Positions 46,238 to 59,233 of a stretch of 64,000 bases of DNA are shown here, piece after piece; within the stretch, counting starts at the first letter, position 1; the number at the start of each line of letters is the position of its first letter. Both the position numbers and the translations under genes were made by a program. This stretch comes from Hibiscus mutabilis (lineage: Eukaryota; Streptophyta; Magnoliopsida; Malvales; Malvaceae): NCBI GenBank assembly GCA_019671005.1, contig CM033726.1, positions 25,554,440-25,618,439 of the forward strand, read 5' to 3'. The notes below the pieces were generated by a model. The model had not been told where the DNA came from, did not search any database, and saw nothing but the letters and a program-made list of their open reading frames with translations.

Positions 46238-49200
46238 TGTAACACCCTTTTCCCGTATCCATACACTGGTACGAGTCGGAAATGTTACGACTTCTTTAAT
46301 CTAAAAATTAGGGTAACTTTAAAATTTTCAGAAAACTTCCCGATGGTCACCCATCCTAAAATTTCTCTAGCTCAAGCACGCTTAACTTTATTTAAAATTG
46401 ACTTAAATTATTTGTTCGAGTTCCAATCATAAATCAAATATCTTAGCATGCAACTCATCACTTAATGTTATTCTTAACCTTTAATCTTTCCAGAAACGCC
46501 ATTTATCTTGAAACCATAATGAACTTTAAAGGCCAATCACAACTCAAATAGGTTTAGCAAGTATACATGCCACTAAAATAATTAAACCTTAATTAGGATG
46601 TCATTATTGTGATTTCCTGTTGAGCTTTCCAATATTGATGCAATACGTTTCTCCCTCTCTTTTTGATTTACCTACGTGTGTAAAATAAAACACACGCTAA
46701 GTACAAACTTAGTGAGGCAATAAATGAAGTTAATAACAATAATTTAAATTTTATTCAACTTGATAGCTACATTTATATAGCATGATATATGCCAATGCAT
46801 CAACTTTCACATTGCATTAGTAATTATCTATATGCTAATGTCATAAGATTTTCATGCTTGCCCGGTTATCATAATATGTCGTATATGCATAATTGCACCA
46901 TGATCACTAGATAAGTATACCATCATACTAATCATGTATCAACATAATATAAAATGAATATAAATTTCTTACCAAACCCGTTTATCAAATATTTACCGAT
47001 TTCATAACCTGATTTTATAACCCGATTTCATAGCCCAAATATAGACCTATGAGGACCCTGGGTACACGAGTCTAATATGCACCGAAGTGCTTCCCGCACA
47101 TTTATAAGGTTGTGCTTACCATAATACCCGTACATTCATAAGTCTGTGCTTACCATACACTAAGTGTCATTTATATACACTATAGTGCTATCCCGATTAT
47201 GCAGCGTGCTGCTGGACTCTACGGCATGCCATATACCATGTCCCTCAATAACTTACTTGGGCATATTTACCGTATTTATTCCATCCATGGTAATGTATAT
47301 CAATATAATTGAACATTGGGCAGTTCATACCCAAAATAACATTCATAGCATACCATCATCAATAACTAGTGATCAATGCATTTGTTTTCAACCTTTGACA
47401 TATTTAAAATATGTCGAATATATGATCAATGACATAAATATCATGCCAATACATAAACCAGGTAGACTCATGGATGTTTTATACATCACTTGTAGGACTT
47501 GCGATGAGTCTACCTGGTTTATGTATTGGCATGATATTTATGTCATTGATCATTTACTTTATAGAACCTCATGGAATATATGCCCGGAAGAATTATTTGG
47601 AAGTTCAAATTGGTCACTAGGGACCATAATGAGTTTTTGAACAATACAAGGAAGAAAGAAAAAATATTTGGAAATTTTATATTCGAATGATTATATTAGA
47701 CAGCATGTTTAAAGTATTGTTAGATTTGAATCTAACAAATATTTTTATCTTATTCATGTGATTAATGAAGTCAAGTCCAAATCAAAGAAGGTTTGAGGTT
47801 CTATAAAGTAAATGATCGAGTAGAATTTAGTGAGGCATGCTAATAAATGGCCCAGGTGAATGCATCACTTGTTACCGGGCATATATTCGACATAAAGTAA
47901 ATGGCCCAGGTGAATGCATCATGTAGACTCAATAAATTTAAAATATGTCGAATATATGATCATTTTCAACCTTTGACATATTTAAAATATGTCGAATATA
48001 TGCTTATACCGGGCATAATACATACCCGATCTTAATTTCCTTTATACTGGAAAAATAAGATTCAATAATGGTTCTAACTGTATAAGCCACATAAATTAAT
48101 AAAATCTAAAAAAATTATGAAAATTCTTCAAACTCCCGTCACAGTACTGTCCTTACAGAATCTGCTTGATAAATTTTTTGACCTTCATTTGATTAAAAAT
48201 TCATATCTTTTAACTCGGAACTGGAAATCAATTTTTGTTTGTTGGAAACGAAACTAGACGAACACATCTTTACAACGGTTTAAAATTAATCATCTAACCA
48301 TTTTTGTAGAATTTATGGTGAATTTTCGAAGTCACTGCCAAAATTCAGTATTCTACATAGCTTTCCATAATAAACTTCTAATTTATACTAACTTCTTCTT
48401 ATTTTTCTACTTGTCAATTTAGTCCCAGCATTTGCTTCAAACCACCAATTCATCATCTTCTTCATCAAATAATTATTCAAAATAATTCCCTCTAATTTTC
48501 ATTCTTTGCCCAAAATAGTCACTAAAATGTAAAGGTAGGGATTCAAACTTCTTAACTTTGCAATTTAGTCCTCAAATCAACACTACTACCTTAATTCTAT
48601 TATTTTAACTAAAAATCATATTTAATCCCCATCCAAGAATTTATTTCCTATTTGGTCACTATATTTTGACAAATTGTCAAAATGGTAACTAATTCGATTC
48701 AACATCGGTTTAGCATTCTAACATTAATTTCACATCTCCAACATCATTAATTACATAAATACATTCCAAATTCATAAAATTCAGATTTGGTCCTTTAACT
48801 TTGAAGTTTGCCGAATTGATCCCTATATATTTAACTTAGGGTTTTGCTTCCAAACAACAAATCAAGCTTACAAGATCATTAATTCAACATCACAAACCCT
48901 AAGTTAGACTTAAATCCATAAACCCTAATCTTCACCATAAAAACCAAAATATGTAGGGTTTAAATCCTAACTCAATAACATGATTTTAACATCATATAAG
49001 CTTGATTCCAACTTAAATGCAACCAAGGAATCATAAAATCTCAAAAGCCCCAATTTTGTTCATAAACCCTAATTTCCTTCTCATGTAAAATTCTCATCAA
49101 TCAAGCATGTATTCCATGAATTAAATGCACCAAAAGATAGAGCTTGAAGAGTAGAACAACTTTGTAGTTCAAAAGATTACCTAAAAACTGAGATTTGGGG

Positions 49201-50229
49201 CTTAAATTGAGCTTGGAAATTTCCCTCTTCTTTCTCCTCTTTCTCCATGGTTCAAGGCCAGAAAAGATGAACATTTGTTCATCTTTTAACTATTTGTAAC
49301 TTTTAAATGAATTTTAAGTTCATTTAAATAGTGAAATTATCAATTTAGCCTTTAAATCCAATGGCTAATTTAATTTCATCTAAAATCAAAGGCCAAGATT
49401 AAATCCATGTATATTTCATCTTCCAAAAATGTCCTCCACATTTAAAAAATATTTCAAAATTGCCATCCTTGCCAAATGACCAATTTGCCCTCCAACTAGT
49501 CTTTATTTACTAGTTTGTTTCAAATTTGCCCTTCCATTAAAAGCTAACTAAATTAGTTCATCCTCAACTGGCCACCATTCCATAAATATAAATTTATAAT
49601 TTTCCATTTATTATGGAACAACCTCTGAAATTTTAATTCAATCCGATTTCCTGATATTCACAAAATAATTCTACTACAATTTTACCTTTACCGAGCTATC
49701 AGATCTATTCTGAAAATTCTATATTTCCATAATATTCCTCATATCATCATCCTTCATACAATGATCTAAATTTAATCTTGAATTAGTAGTTTACCAACTT
49801 TTCCCTTGTGATTTTCCAAAATTACGATCTTGCCATTTTCATCTAACGGCTTATATTTAGCATGGAAAATCAACTTAAATCCAAGGGTTCATATTCTTCC
49901 AACACAAAGAAAATATCTTAGACATGTAAAATGACAAATTCAACCTTGTCTTATCCTTCTTCAAAATATCCTAGATATTTGATTCGATCCGATTATCCGA
50001 ATATTCTTCCGTACTTTATCGTTTTATAGCCAATAATACAAACTTCGTACGAAAAATCCGGGTAACACAAAAACGTCATTCTTGGGGGTAAACTATTCAT
50101 TTACGGAGTTAAAATACACAACTTTTGAAAATTAGACTTTAGTCCCTAAACTTTTCCAAAGTTTACAATTTAACCCTAAAACTTTCAAAATTTACATTTT
50201 GGTCACTGACCAAATTTTGGGATATTACA
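46238..50229 (-). repeat. 3' LTR of the large chromovirus (3992 bp), with scrambled segment
   Basis: It is colinear with 52717-56612 except for about 47471-48010, where pieces are inverted, duplicated and reordered. On its own strand it starts TGTAATATCCC and ends GGGTGTTACA. Confidence 0.92.
47422..47553. repeat. 49-bp perfect inverted repeat in one LTR
   Basis: Arms 47422-47470 and 47505-47553 are exact reverse complements around a 34-bp spacer. The spacer itself is the reverse complement of the corresponding piece of the other LTR (about 53985-54022). Confidence 0.95.
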
Positions 50230-50246
50230 ATTCCCCCCTTAACAAA
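50230..50246 (-). other. Polypurine tract of the large chromovirus
   Basis: On - the sequence reads TTTGTTAAGGGGGGAAT directly before the LTR start TGTAATATCCC. Confidence 0.85.
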
Positions 50247-50294
50247 ATTCTTCCTCGAATTTTCAACACATACCTTGTTCAAAAATTGAGGAAA

Positions 50295-50695
50295 TCATTT
50301 TCTCATATGTTTTTCACTTTCCCAAATCGCTTTTTCGACTTCATGATTTCGCCAAAGAACTTTAACAAGCGAAATCATTTTATTTCTTAATCCTTTGACT
50401 CCATGTGCCAATATCTTTACCGATTCTTCCTCATAAATCAAATCCCGTTGAATCTTTATTCCTTCCGAGGTAATGGTATGTAAAGGATTTGATTGATACT
50501 TCTTGAGCATTGATACATGAAATACATTATGAATCTTGTCCATTTCCTCAGATAATACTAACTAATAAGCCACCAGACCAACCCTTTTCACAATCTTATA
50601 TGACCCAAAGAATCTCGGTCTTAGCTTCCCTTTTTGATCCAAACCATAAAACATTCTTCCAAGGTGAAACTTTTAAGGAATACTTTTATCTTTAA
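50295..50695 (-). pseudogene. Integrase C-terminus with chromodomain-type tail
   Basis: On -, broken frames from about 50680 give VSPWKNVLWFG and KIVKRVGLV. Then the open frame 50543 to 50295 gives MDKIHNVFHVSMLKKYQSNP, SVKILAHGVKGLRNKMI, KVLWRNHEVEKAIWESE. This is the GPY/F module followed by the E-x-A-x-W chromodomain-type tail, which matches the tail of the left-hand chromovirus. The catalytic core upstream has gone. Confidence 0.83.
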
Positions 50696-52699
50696 CTTCA
50701 TATAAATATCTTTTTCTTTCAAGGTCAGTAGATAATATCCACCATTCTAAAACAATTCTAAATTACTTCAAACCATTCATACTTGATTCTCCACATCCTG
50801 AACTGAATCAAAAAATATTCAATCACCTCTTAGTTCTCTTTTCATCATCATTGGGAATATAAATTACTCCTTGATAACATGAACATCCTTTAGACCTAAC
50901 ATCGAAATATTTAAATTTTTCCTTTTCACCTTACTAAATTCTTTCCAGGCATATCTTAACTTTTATCTATAAATTTTTGATCCAATTTGTCATAGTAGAC
51001 TCGAGCTGAGGCTGTGTAATCGATACACTATTTTCCTCCAAAGATAATTAAGCATTTAATGCTTATAAGGCAAAGAGTGACTTTTGACTAAATACATCTA
51101 TTACTGTTTTAGCCTTATTACATCACTACACATCCCAACCTATTATGGGACGTATTATTAAATAAGGTAGAATCCTTACTAGATTCATACTGCACTAATA
51201 CTAGTGCTACTATCAAATCTTCCTTTATTGGTAATAATATAATCGTAATTTAACCTTAGAGGAACATTACTGCTTCTTTAACTAACATCACTGAAGCTTC
51301 CTCAAGTGATATACCAAATTGTATAAAACCTTTATCTAATGACTCTTGCAACTAGTTGTTTAGCTTTCTCAATCTAGTAAGAGCCATTCTGTAGAATGTA
51401 ATCAATATAAGTCCAATATTGGATTAAATCCAATCCTAAACTTATCCTCTTGGTTTAGCATCAAGCCTGACGGCTCCTCTTAGGCAACCCAATTAAAACT
51501 CATAAACAATAAGAATACTCTCTCAGCTTACCCTTGATGCTCAGTATCCATAGCATAAGTTAAATCATTTTCATATTGATAACATATTCTAATAAAAACT
51601 CTGCATGCTCATGCATGCCTATTATTACCACACTCATATGATTGGTTTTGTGGTTTTCTTGTATCTCTAACATTAATTATAAATGTCAAGGAGTTCTTAA
51701 TTTTCCTTGTCCCGATCTTTTAACAGAACTATGTAATAAATTTAGCTTGGCATTTTTGTCAAAAATCCTCACTACTTTTTAAAAGTGGTTATCTCGATTC
51801 ACTATTCCTCTTTACGAACTATGACCTATATTTAGATATTTTCTCATTCTGAACTCTTTCCATTGTATTCAACATAGTTTATTGCTTCATAGAATTTTTA
51901 AATTCATAGGGCAATCAGTACTTCTTTGTACCTGACCTCTAAACCTCTATGAGTTGTCATAACAGGCTCTCATTCTGTTTGTAGGAAGTAGTTTAGAAAC
52001 AATTCAACTCAGTTTATTAAACTCGCACTCATACCCGCAAATGATCCAATTGCCCTAATTAAGATGCAACAAACTCCGCTGCATCTCTAATAAACTTTGT
52101 TACGAAACACTCAAAGAAAGAACTTCTAGTTAACAGATTTTTGAGTATATACCGTAACATTACTTTATCAAATACAGATCTAATCCTTTCAGATGAGATA
52201 CTACTTTTTCTTTGAGTCTCTTCTGATCATCAATACAGAGTTCCTTCAACATAACTTTTATATCATTAAACCGTAGATTAACAATCATAGGATCTCCATT
52301 AATATCTCTTTGAAAATCTAGTGTGCCAGAACTCTCAATTCTTTTGCAATATGTGCCTAAACAGGCTGATTTATGATCGCATCTAATGTATGGAAGAAAA
52401 ACTCTTAATCCAGAACATGCATATCATGTTACTCTGGTGCTGGTGCACCATGCTAAGCTGAGGGTAAAATATTATCATTAACCTTATCACTCTCGTGAAT
52501 CCCTTATTGATTCACTCGCCTAAATACCAGACACAATTCTTTTACCCTCACACATTAGAATTTAACATTATTATCATAGTAAGTAATTGCATCCATTTCG
52601 ACAAGTAAAATCATCAGTAATTCTGACATCCTAGTAGCATGTATACACTTTTGACCTTTACCATACTTCGTTTAATCTCCAAAACCAGCTAAACCTATA
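50696..52699 (-). other. Non-coding internal region of the large chromovirus
   Basis: Two kilobases of AT-rich sequence in which I can read no Gag, protease or polymerase on either strand. It lies where gag-pol is expected, so it is either extreme decay or a replacement of the coding region. Confidence 0.55.
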
Positions 52700-52711
52700 G
52701 CTCTGATACCA
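52700..52711 (-). other. Primer-binding site of the large chromovirus
   Basis: On - the sequence reads TGGTATCAGAGC, five bases after the LTR end, the initiator tRNA-Met type. Confidence 0.88.
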
Positions 52712-52716
52712 ATAAA

Positions 52717-55700
52717 TGTAACACTCCTTTCCTGTATCCGTACATCGGTACAAGTCAGAAATGTATCGACTTCTTTAATCCAAAAATCAGGGTAAATTTA
52801 AAATTTTCAGAAAACTTTCCGATGGTCACCCATCCTAAAATTTCTCTAGCTCAAGCACACTTAACTTTATTTAAAATTGACTTAAATTATTTGTTCGAGT
52901 TCCAATCATAAATCAAATATCTTATCATGCAACTCATCACTTAAGGTTGTTCTTAACCTTGAATCTTTCCAGAAACGCCACTTATCTTGAAACCATAACG
53001 AACTTTAAAGGCCAATCACAACTCAAATAGTTTTAGCAAGTATACATGCCACTATAATAATAAACCTTAATTAGGATGCCATTACTGTGATTACCTATTA
53101 AGCTTTCCAATATTGATGCTATGCTTTTCTCCCTCTCTTCTTGATTTACCTACGTGTGTAAAATAAAACACACGCTAAGTACAAACTTAGTGAGGCAATA
53201 AATGAAGTTAATAACAATAATTTAAATTTTATTCAACTTCATAGCTACATTTATGTAGCATGATATATGCCAATGCATCAACTTTCACATTGCAATAGTA
53301 ATTATCTATATGCCAATGTCATAAGATTTTCATGCTTGCCCGGTTATCATTATATGTCGTATATGCATAATTGCACCATGATCACTAGATAAGTATACCA
53401 TCATACTAATCATGTATCAACATAATATAAACCGAATATAAATTTCTTACCGATATACTTGCCATAATTTTAAGAGTGTATAAACTCTTTAATCCGTTTA
53501 TCAAATATTTACCGATTTCATAACCTGATTTTATAACCCGATTACATAGCCCAAATATAGACCTATGAGGACCCTGGGTACATGAGTGTAATATGCACCG
53601 AAGTGCTTCCCGTACATTTATAAGGTTTTGCTTACCATAATACTCGCACATTTATAAGGCTGTGCTTACCATACACTAAGTGTCCTTTATATACACTATA
53701 GTGCTATCCCGATTATGCAGCGTGCTGCTGGACTCTACGACATGTCAACTATACCATGTCCCTCAATGACTTACTTGGGCATATTTACCGTATTTTTTCC
53801 ATCCATGGCAATGTATACCAATAAAATTGAACATTGGGCAGTTCATACCCAAAATAACATTCATAGCATACCATCATCAATAACTAGTGATCAATGCATT
53901 TGTCATCAACCTTTGACATATTTAAAATATGTCGAATATATGATCAATGACATAAATATCATGCCAATACATAAACCAGGTAGACTAATCGGAAGTCTTA
54001 CTAGTGATGTATAAAACATCCATGTATCATGTTATGTATGCATTGCACTCACCTGGGCCATTTATTAGAATGTCACAATAAATTCTACTCGATCCTTTCC
54101 TTTATAAAACCTCGAACCTTCTTTGATTCAGACTTGACTTCATTAATCACATGAATAAGATAAAAATATATGTTAGATTCAAATCTAACAATACTTTGAA
54201 CATGTTGTCTAATATAATCATTCGAATATAAAATTTCCAAATATTTTTTCTTTCTTCCTTGTATTGTTCAAAACCTCATTATTGTCCCTAGTGGCCAATT
54301 TGAACTTCCGAGCTTGTTAATTCACAATAAAATACCAAATGTTTCAAATTCCACTTTCTGACAGCTTGCACTACCTTTAAAAATTTGCTTATACCGGGCA
54401 TAATACATACCCGATCTTAATTTACTTTATACTGGAAAAAATAGATTCAATAATGGTTCTAATGGCATAAGCCACATAAATTAATAAAATCTAAAAAAAT
54501 TATGAAAATTCTTCAAACTCCCGTCACAGTACTGTCCTTACAGAATCTGCTTGATAAATTTTTTGACCTTCATTTGATTAAAAATTCATATCTTTTAACT
54601 TGGAACTGGAAATTAATTTTTGTTTGTTGGAAATGAAACTAGACGAACACATCTTTACAACGGTATAAAATTAATCTAACCATTTTTGTAGAATTTATGG
54701 TGAATTTTCGAAGTCACTGCCAAAATTCAGTATTCTACATAGCTTTCCATAATAAACTTCTAATTAATACTAACTTCTTCTTATTTTTCTACTTGTCAAT
54801 TTAGTCCCAGCATTTGCTTCAAAGCACCAATTCATCATCTTCTTCATCAAATAATTATTCAAAATAATTCCCTCTAATTTTCATTCTTTGCCCAAAATAG
54901 TCACTAAAATGTAAAGGTAGGGATTCAAACTTCTTAACTTTGCAATTTAGTCCTCAAATCAACACTACTACCTTAATTATATTATTTTAACTAAAAATCA
55001 GATTTAATCCCCATCCAATAATTCATTTCCTATTTGGTCACTAGATTTTGACAAATTGTCAAAATGGTCACTAATTTGATTCAACATCGGTTTAGCATTC
55101 TAACATTAATTTCACATCTCCAACATCATTAATTACATAAATACATTCCAAATTCATAAAATTCAGATTTGGTCCTTTAACTTTGAAGTTTGCTGAATTG
55201 ATCCCTATATATTTAATTTAGGGTTTTGCTTCCAAACAACAAATCAAGCTTACTAGATCATTAATCCAACATCACAAACCCTAAGTTAGACATAAATCCA
55301 TAAAACTTAATCTTCTCCATAGAAACCAAAATATGTAGGGTTTAAATCCTAACTCAATAACATGATTTTAACATCATATAAGCTTGATTCCAACTTAAAT
55401 TCAACCATGGAATAATAAAATCTCAAAAGCCCCAATTTTGTTCATAAATCCTAATTTCCTTCTCATGCAAAATTCTCATCAATCAAGAATGTATTCCATG
55501 AATTAAATACATCAAAAGATAGAGCTTGAAGAGTAGAACAATTTTGTAGTTCGAAAGATTACCTAAAAATCGAGATTCGGGGCTTAAATCGAGCTTGGAA
55601 ATTTCCCTCTTCTTTCTCCTCTTTATGCATGGTTCAAGGCTGGAAAAGATGAACATTTTTTCATCTTTTAACTATTTGTAACTATTAAATGAATTTTAAA

Positions 55701-56612
55701 TTCATTTAAATAGTGAAATTACCAATTTAGCCTTTAAATCCAATGGCTAATTTAATCTTATCTAAAATCAAGGGCCAAGATTAAATCCATGTATATTTCG
55801 TCTTCCAAAAACGTCCTCAAAATTTAAAAAATATTTCAAAATTGCCATCCTTGCCAAATGACCAATTTGCCCTCCAACTAGTCTTTATTTACTAGTTTGC
55901 TTCAAAATTGCCCTTCCATTAAAATCTAACTAAATTAGTTCCTCCTCAACCGGACACCATTCCATAATTATCATTTTATGATTTTCCATGGACTATGGAA
56001 CAACCTCTAAAATTTTAATTCAATCCGATTTCCCTATATTCACAAAATACTTCTACTACGATTTTACCTTTACTGAGCTTTCAGATCTATTCCGAAAATT
56101 CTATATTTCCATAATATTCCTCATATCATCATCCTTCATCCAATGATCTAAATTTAATCTTGAATTAGTAGTTTACCAACTTTTCCCATTTGATTTTCTA
56201 AAATTACGATCTTGCCATTTTTCATCTAACGTCTCATATTTAGCATGGAAAATCAACTTAAATCCAAGGGTTCATATTCTTCCAACACAAAGAAAATATC
56301 TTAGACATGTAAAATGAAAAATTCAACCTTGACTTATCCTCCTTCAAAATATCCTAGATATTTAATTCGATCTGATTATCCGAATATTCTTCCGAACTTT
56401 ATCGCTTTATAGCCAATAATACAAACTCCGTACGAAAAATCCGAGTAACATGAAAATGTCATTTTGGGGGTAAACTATTCATTTAAGGGGTTAAAATACA
56501 CAACTTTTGAAAATTACACTTTGGTCCCTAAACTTTTCCAAAGTTTACACTTTAACCCTAAAACTTTCAAATTTTACATTTTGGTCACTAACCAAAATTT
56601 TGGGATATTACA
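52717..56612 (-). repeat. 5' LTR of the large chromovirus (3896 bp)
   Basis: It runs from TGTAACACTCC to GATATTACA on +. It preserves the unscrambled order of the segment that is rearranged in the other LTR. Confidence 0.93.
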
Positions 56613-56617
56613 TAACC
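56613..56617. repeat. Target-site duplication TAACC (right)
   Basis: Pairs with 46233-46237. Confidence 0.85.
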
Positions 56618-57456
56618 ACAATCCTCATGATTGGATTGAGTCTTCGTTGCTGTTCTATCGAGATGTTGTGATCTTCTACAAGCAAAATCTCATGCATACA
56701 CAAAGTAGGGCATATACCCTTCAAGTCATCAATAGTCCAACCAATAGCTTTCATATGTTGAGATAGACATGTAACAGTTTAGTTTCTTGGTCGGGTGTTA
56801 AGCTAGCAGATATGAGAACAAACATGTATTATTCTCCCCTAGATATGCATACCTTAATTGTGGGGAGAGGTTTAAGATCAAGTACCGGAGGATGCTCTAG
56901 CGATGGCTTGGGAGATTTAAACTCAGTATAATCCAAAGGTTCAAAAGACATACCTGGCCTAATAAGAACAACATTGGACCTTACCTTATTCCTTAACTTC
57001 TTACGTAGCCTCGTCAAAGTCAAATTGCTCTATAGACCTAAGCACATTGCTGCAGCATATCTCTTGCAAACTTTCCTCAAATAGGGCTTCTTCACTTTGC
57101 ACACGCTGGCATTCTTCATAATCATCTGCGTACTTGAGATTGCTGAAGACATTGAGTGTGATATTTTGGTCGTTCATCTTTATAGTAAATTCACCATTCT
57201 CACAATCAATCATAATACGCCCGGTGGCAAAGAATGGTCTCCCGAGGATGATGGGAGCATTCTTATCAACTTCACAATCAAGGATGATAAAATCTATCGG
57301 GAAGACAAATCTATTTACCTTAGCTAAGACATCTTTAATTCTGCCTTCATGTCGGATTTGAGAGTGGTTATCCAATTAAAGGATCACCGATGTAGGGTTA
57401 GCTCTGCCCATACCTAGTCTTGTAAAATTGGATTTCAGCATCAGATTAACACTTGC
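56613..57456 (-). pseudogene. Host Athila protease and start of RT
   Basis: On -, the frame from 57456 begins A-S-V-N-L-M, the residues just after the catalytic D-L-G of Athila proteases, then RLGMGRANPTSVIL. After a stop, frame 57375 to 57001 gives GRIKDVLAKVNRFVFP, DFIILDCE and APIILGRPFFATGRI. The linker (57023 to 56829) has LDLKPLPTIKV, then a broken RT approach with AIGWTIDDLKGI-like sequence and QQRRLNPIMRIVV up to the chromovirus insertion. The catalytic aspartate is on the far side of the next insertion, outside the window. Confidence 0.87.
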
Positions 57457-57941
57457 TGTAACCCCCTTAACCCAGTCTAGCCGAAACTAAGCTAAAAGGA
57501 CTACATTAGGTTTACCGAAGCAAACCTAAACTAATAACCTAAATCGGGTCCATTTTTTTCATTTTTATCTTTTCTAAATGCATAGGTTTAAAACCTAAGG
57601 TGAGCATGCATCAACGGAAATGTTACATTGAAATCAGATTGCAAAACATGGTTTAATTGCTCAAACTCACACATTAGAGACCAAAACATAATTTCCACAA
57701 ATTATAGGGACTTAATTAAAATTAATTATACCCATCCTTTATTAATCCAATTTCATGCTCACATGTTAAATTCCAGCTCAAAACTTTCATCCGAGCTCAT
57801 TCAATTGCATACATAGCATTTAGGGACCAAATTGCACCATTTCCAAACCTCAACAGACAAAAGCATAAAACTGTACACCGTATACCAATACAAGCTAATC
57901 CTGTATCGATACGGTTCAACCAACTTAACGATTCAATGTAC
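57457..57941 (-). mobile_element. Chromovirus-type LTR fragment inserted in the protease site
   Basis: It starts TGTAACCCCC on +, the usual left end of a - strand chromovirus LTR, preceded by CTTGC (57452-57456), the candidate target duplication. It contains variants of the TATCGATAC/GTACCGATAC motif seen in the left chromovirus LTRs (57880-57960). At 57942 it is broken by the next Tat-like element, so its other end lies beyond the window. Confidence 0.7.
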
Positions 57942-59215
57942 TGTAGCGATATCCTCTCTCTACCTTCGCTAAAAAATGGGATTTCGAAGTGTTTGTTGTC
58001 TTTCGGATATAAAAATGTTTATTCCGTGGGGTTTTAAAAAACTGTATTTTATTTTGAAAATAGAGTCGCCACCGGCCACTTAGGTAGGCCGGACACCATA
58101 AAACCAGAGATTTAAAAACTTGTTGGGTTCGGGAGTCGGCTACGGATGGGGAAGGATTAGCACCCCCACACCGCCCAAAATTTGTACTTTAATAATTATC
58201 ACTTTATTAATATTAAACTTTCCGGATTAAAGTGACGATTAAATTAAAATTTGGTTATAAGTGTGAGTAAATTTTAAAAGCCCCGTTATCCGAGAGTAAA
58301 CGCCCAACCACCATCACTACGCCTGATACTGGCCCCGTTTACGCTCAGATAAAAGGGCACCGCATTGACAATTTATGTATCTCGATATGCAATCTTAGTG
58401 AGCAAAATATAAAATATGGCAAATAATTTAAATACAATAAAAATACAAATAAATATTAACATAATAAAATACTAATCTAACATAAATAAAATACTAATCT
58501 AAAACATACATACATAAATATTAATCTAACTCATAAATAAAAACAAATCTAATAAAATGCTAACATTCATAAATATTAATTTAACACATAAATGAAAACA
58601 AATTTAACAATAATATATTAATATAAAATATAAATTTAAAACATGATAAATACTAGTCTAAAACATAAATAAACATACAAACTAAAAAAACACAATTTTA
58701 AATTAACTACTACTTCATTAAATCATAAAAATTACAACACAAATAAAAAGGAAAGAAAATATACCTAACTAAGAGCTCGAATGACGAACCCCGACTGAAC
58801 CCCACCGAGATCTACCACGACCTCTTCAAAAAAATTAACTAGATCGGATCCAAAATATGACTTCGATCGAACCGGTTAGGACCGAGGGGACTGCCCCCAG
58901 TCCTTGGCTACCCGAGAGCATAGCTCTCTTATGGGGCTGCCACTGCCGGCTCATGCTCAAATGCTCTCCCCATGCCTCATATTTATAGGCAAAGGGGTGA
59001 GCTTAAAGTTGACGTGGCTTAGTTAAAGCCACATGAATTTCACCCTTTTTTTTACACTTTAATTTTATTATTTTTTTATTATTTTTTTACTTTAACTCTC
59101 TTTTTGGCCCCTTTTTTACCTTTCTTTTTTTAATTTTTTTTAATTTTATATTAATAATATTATTATTACAATAATACTAAAAATACTAAAATCTGGACAA
59201 AAATGAGTGATTACA
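57942..59215 (-). repeat. 3' LTR of the second Tat-like element (1274 bp)
   Basis: On - it starts TGTAATCACTC after the purine tract and ends TATCGCTACA (+ strand start TGTAGCGATA at 57942). The end region (near 58060-58180) carries the conserved stretch with GTAGGCCGGACACC and GGGTTCGGGAGTCGG, also present in reverse complement at the end of the 3.1-kb Tat-like LTR (about 30080-30160). Confidence 0.85.
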
Positions 59216-59233
59216 GTTGCCCCTCTTTGCTTG
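59216..59233 (-). other. Polypurine tract of the second Tat-like element
   Basis: On - the sequence reads CAAGCAAAGAGGGGCAAC immediately before the LTR start. Confidence 0.85.

Larger units (their letters stand above)
46238..56612 (-). mobile_element. Chromovirus with ~4-kb LTRs and only 2.5 kb of internal sequence
   Basis: On - the order is 5' LTR (56612-52717), initiator-Met-type primer site (52711-52700), a mostly non-coding internal region, an integrase tail (about 50695-50295), polypurine tract (about 50244-50230) and 3' LTR (50229-46238). The LTRs together make up three quarters of the element. Gag, protease, RT and RNase H are absent, so it would have been non-autonomous. It sits in the host Athila RT with a 5-bp duplication. 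Confidence 0.9.
23338..57456 (-). mobile_element. Host Athila element, split by four insertions (5' part beyond the window)
   Basis: Read on - and skipping insertions, the host is: protease (57456-57001), linker and RT start (57000-56613), RT to RNase H (46237-44754), integrase (44748 side resumes at 41993, to 40879), spacer (40878-40429), plant-transposon-domain ORF (27199-25846), spacer, polypurine tract and 3' LTR (24718-23338). Breaks are filled by a Tat-like element (ATGGA), a solo LTR (TTCAT), a chromovirus (TAACA/TAACC) and a chromovirus LTR beginning at 57457. Codons rejoin across the breaks, which proves one host. Its gag and 5' LTR must lie right of the window. Confidence 0.88.

Noticed and set aside
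47164..47640. 158-codon + strand open frame in the large chromovirus LTR
   Set aside because: It runs through the inverted repeat and changes of order caused by the rearrangement. The unscrambled LTR has only the first part.
57097..57361. Two + strand frames overlapping the host protease
   Set aside because: They are antisense shadows of the protease reading frame on -.
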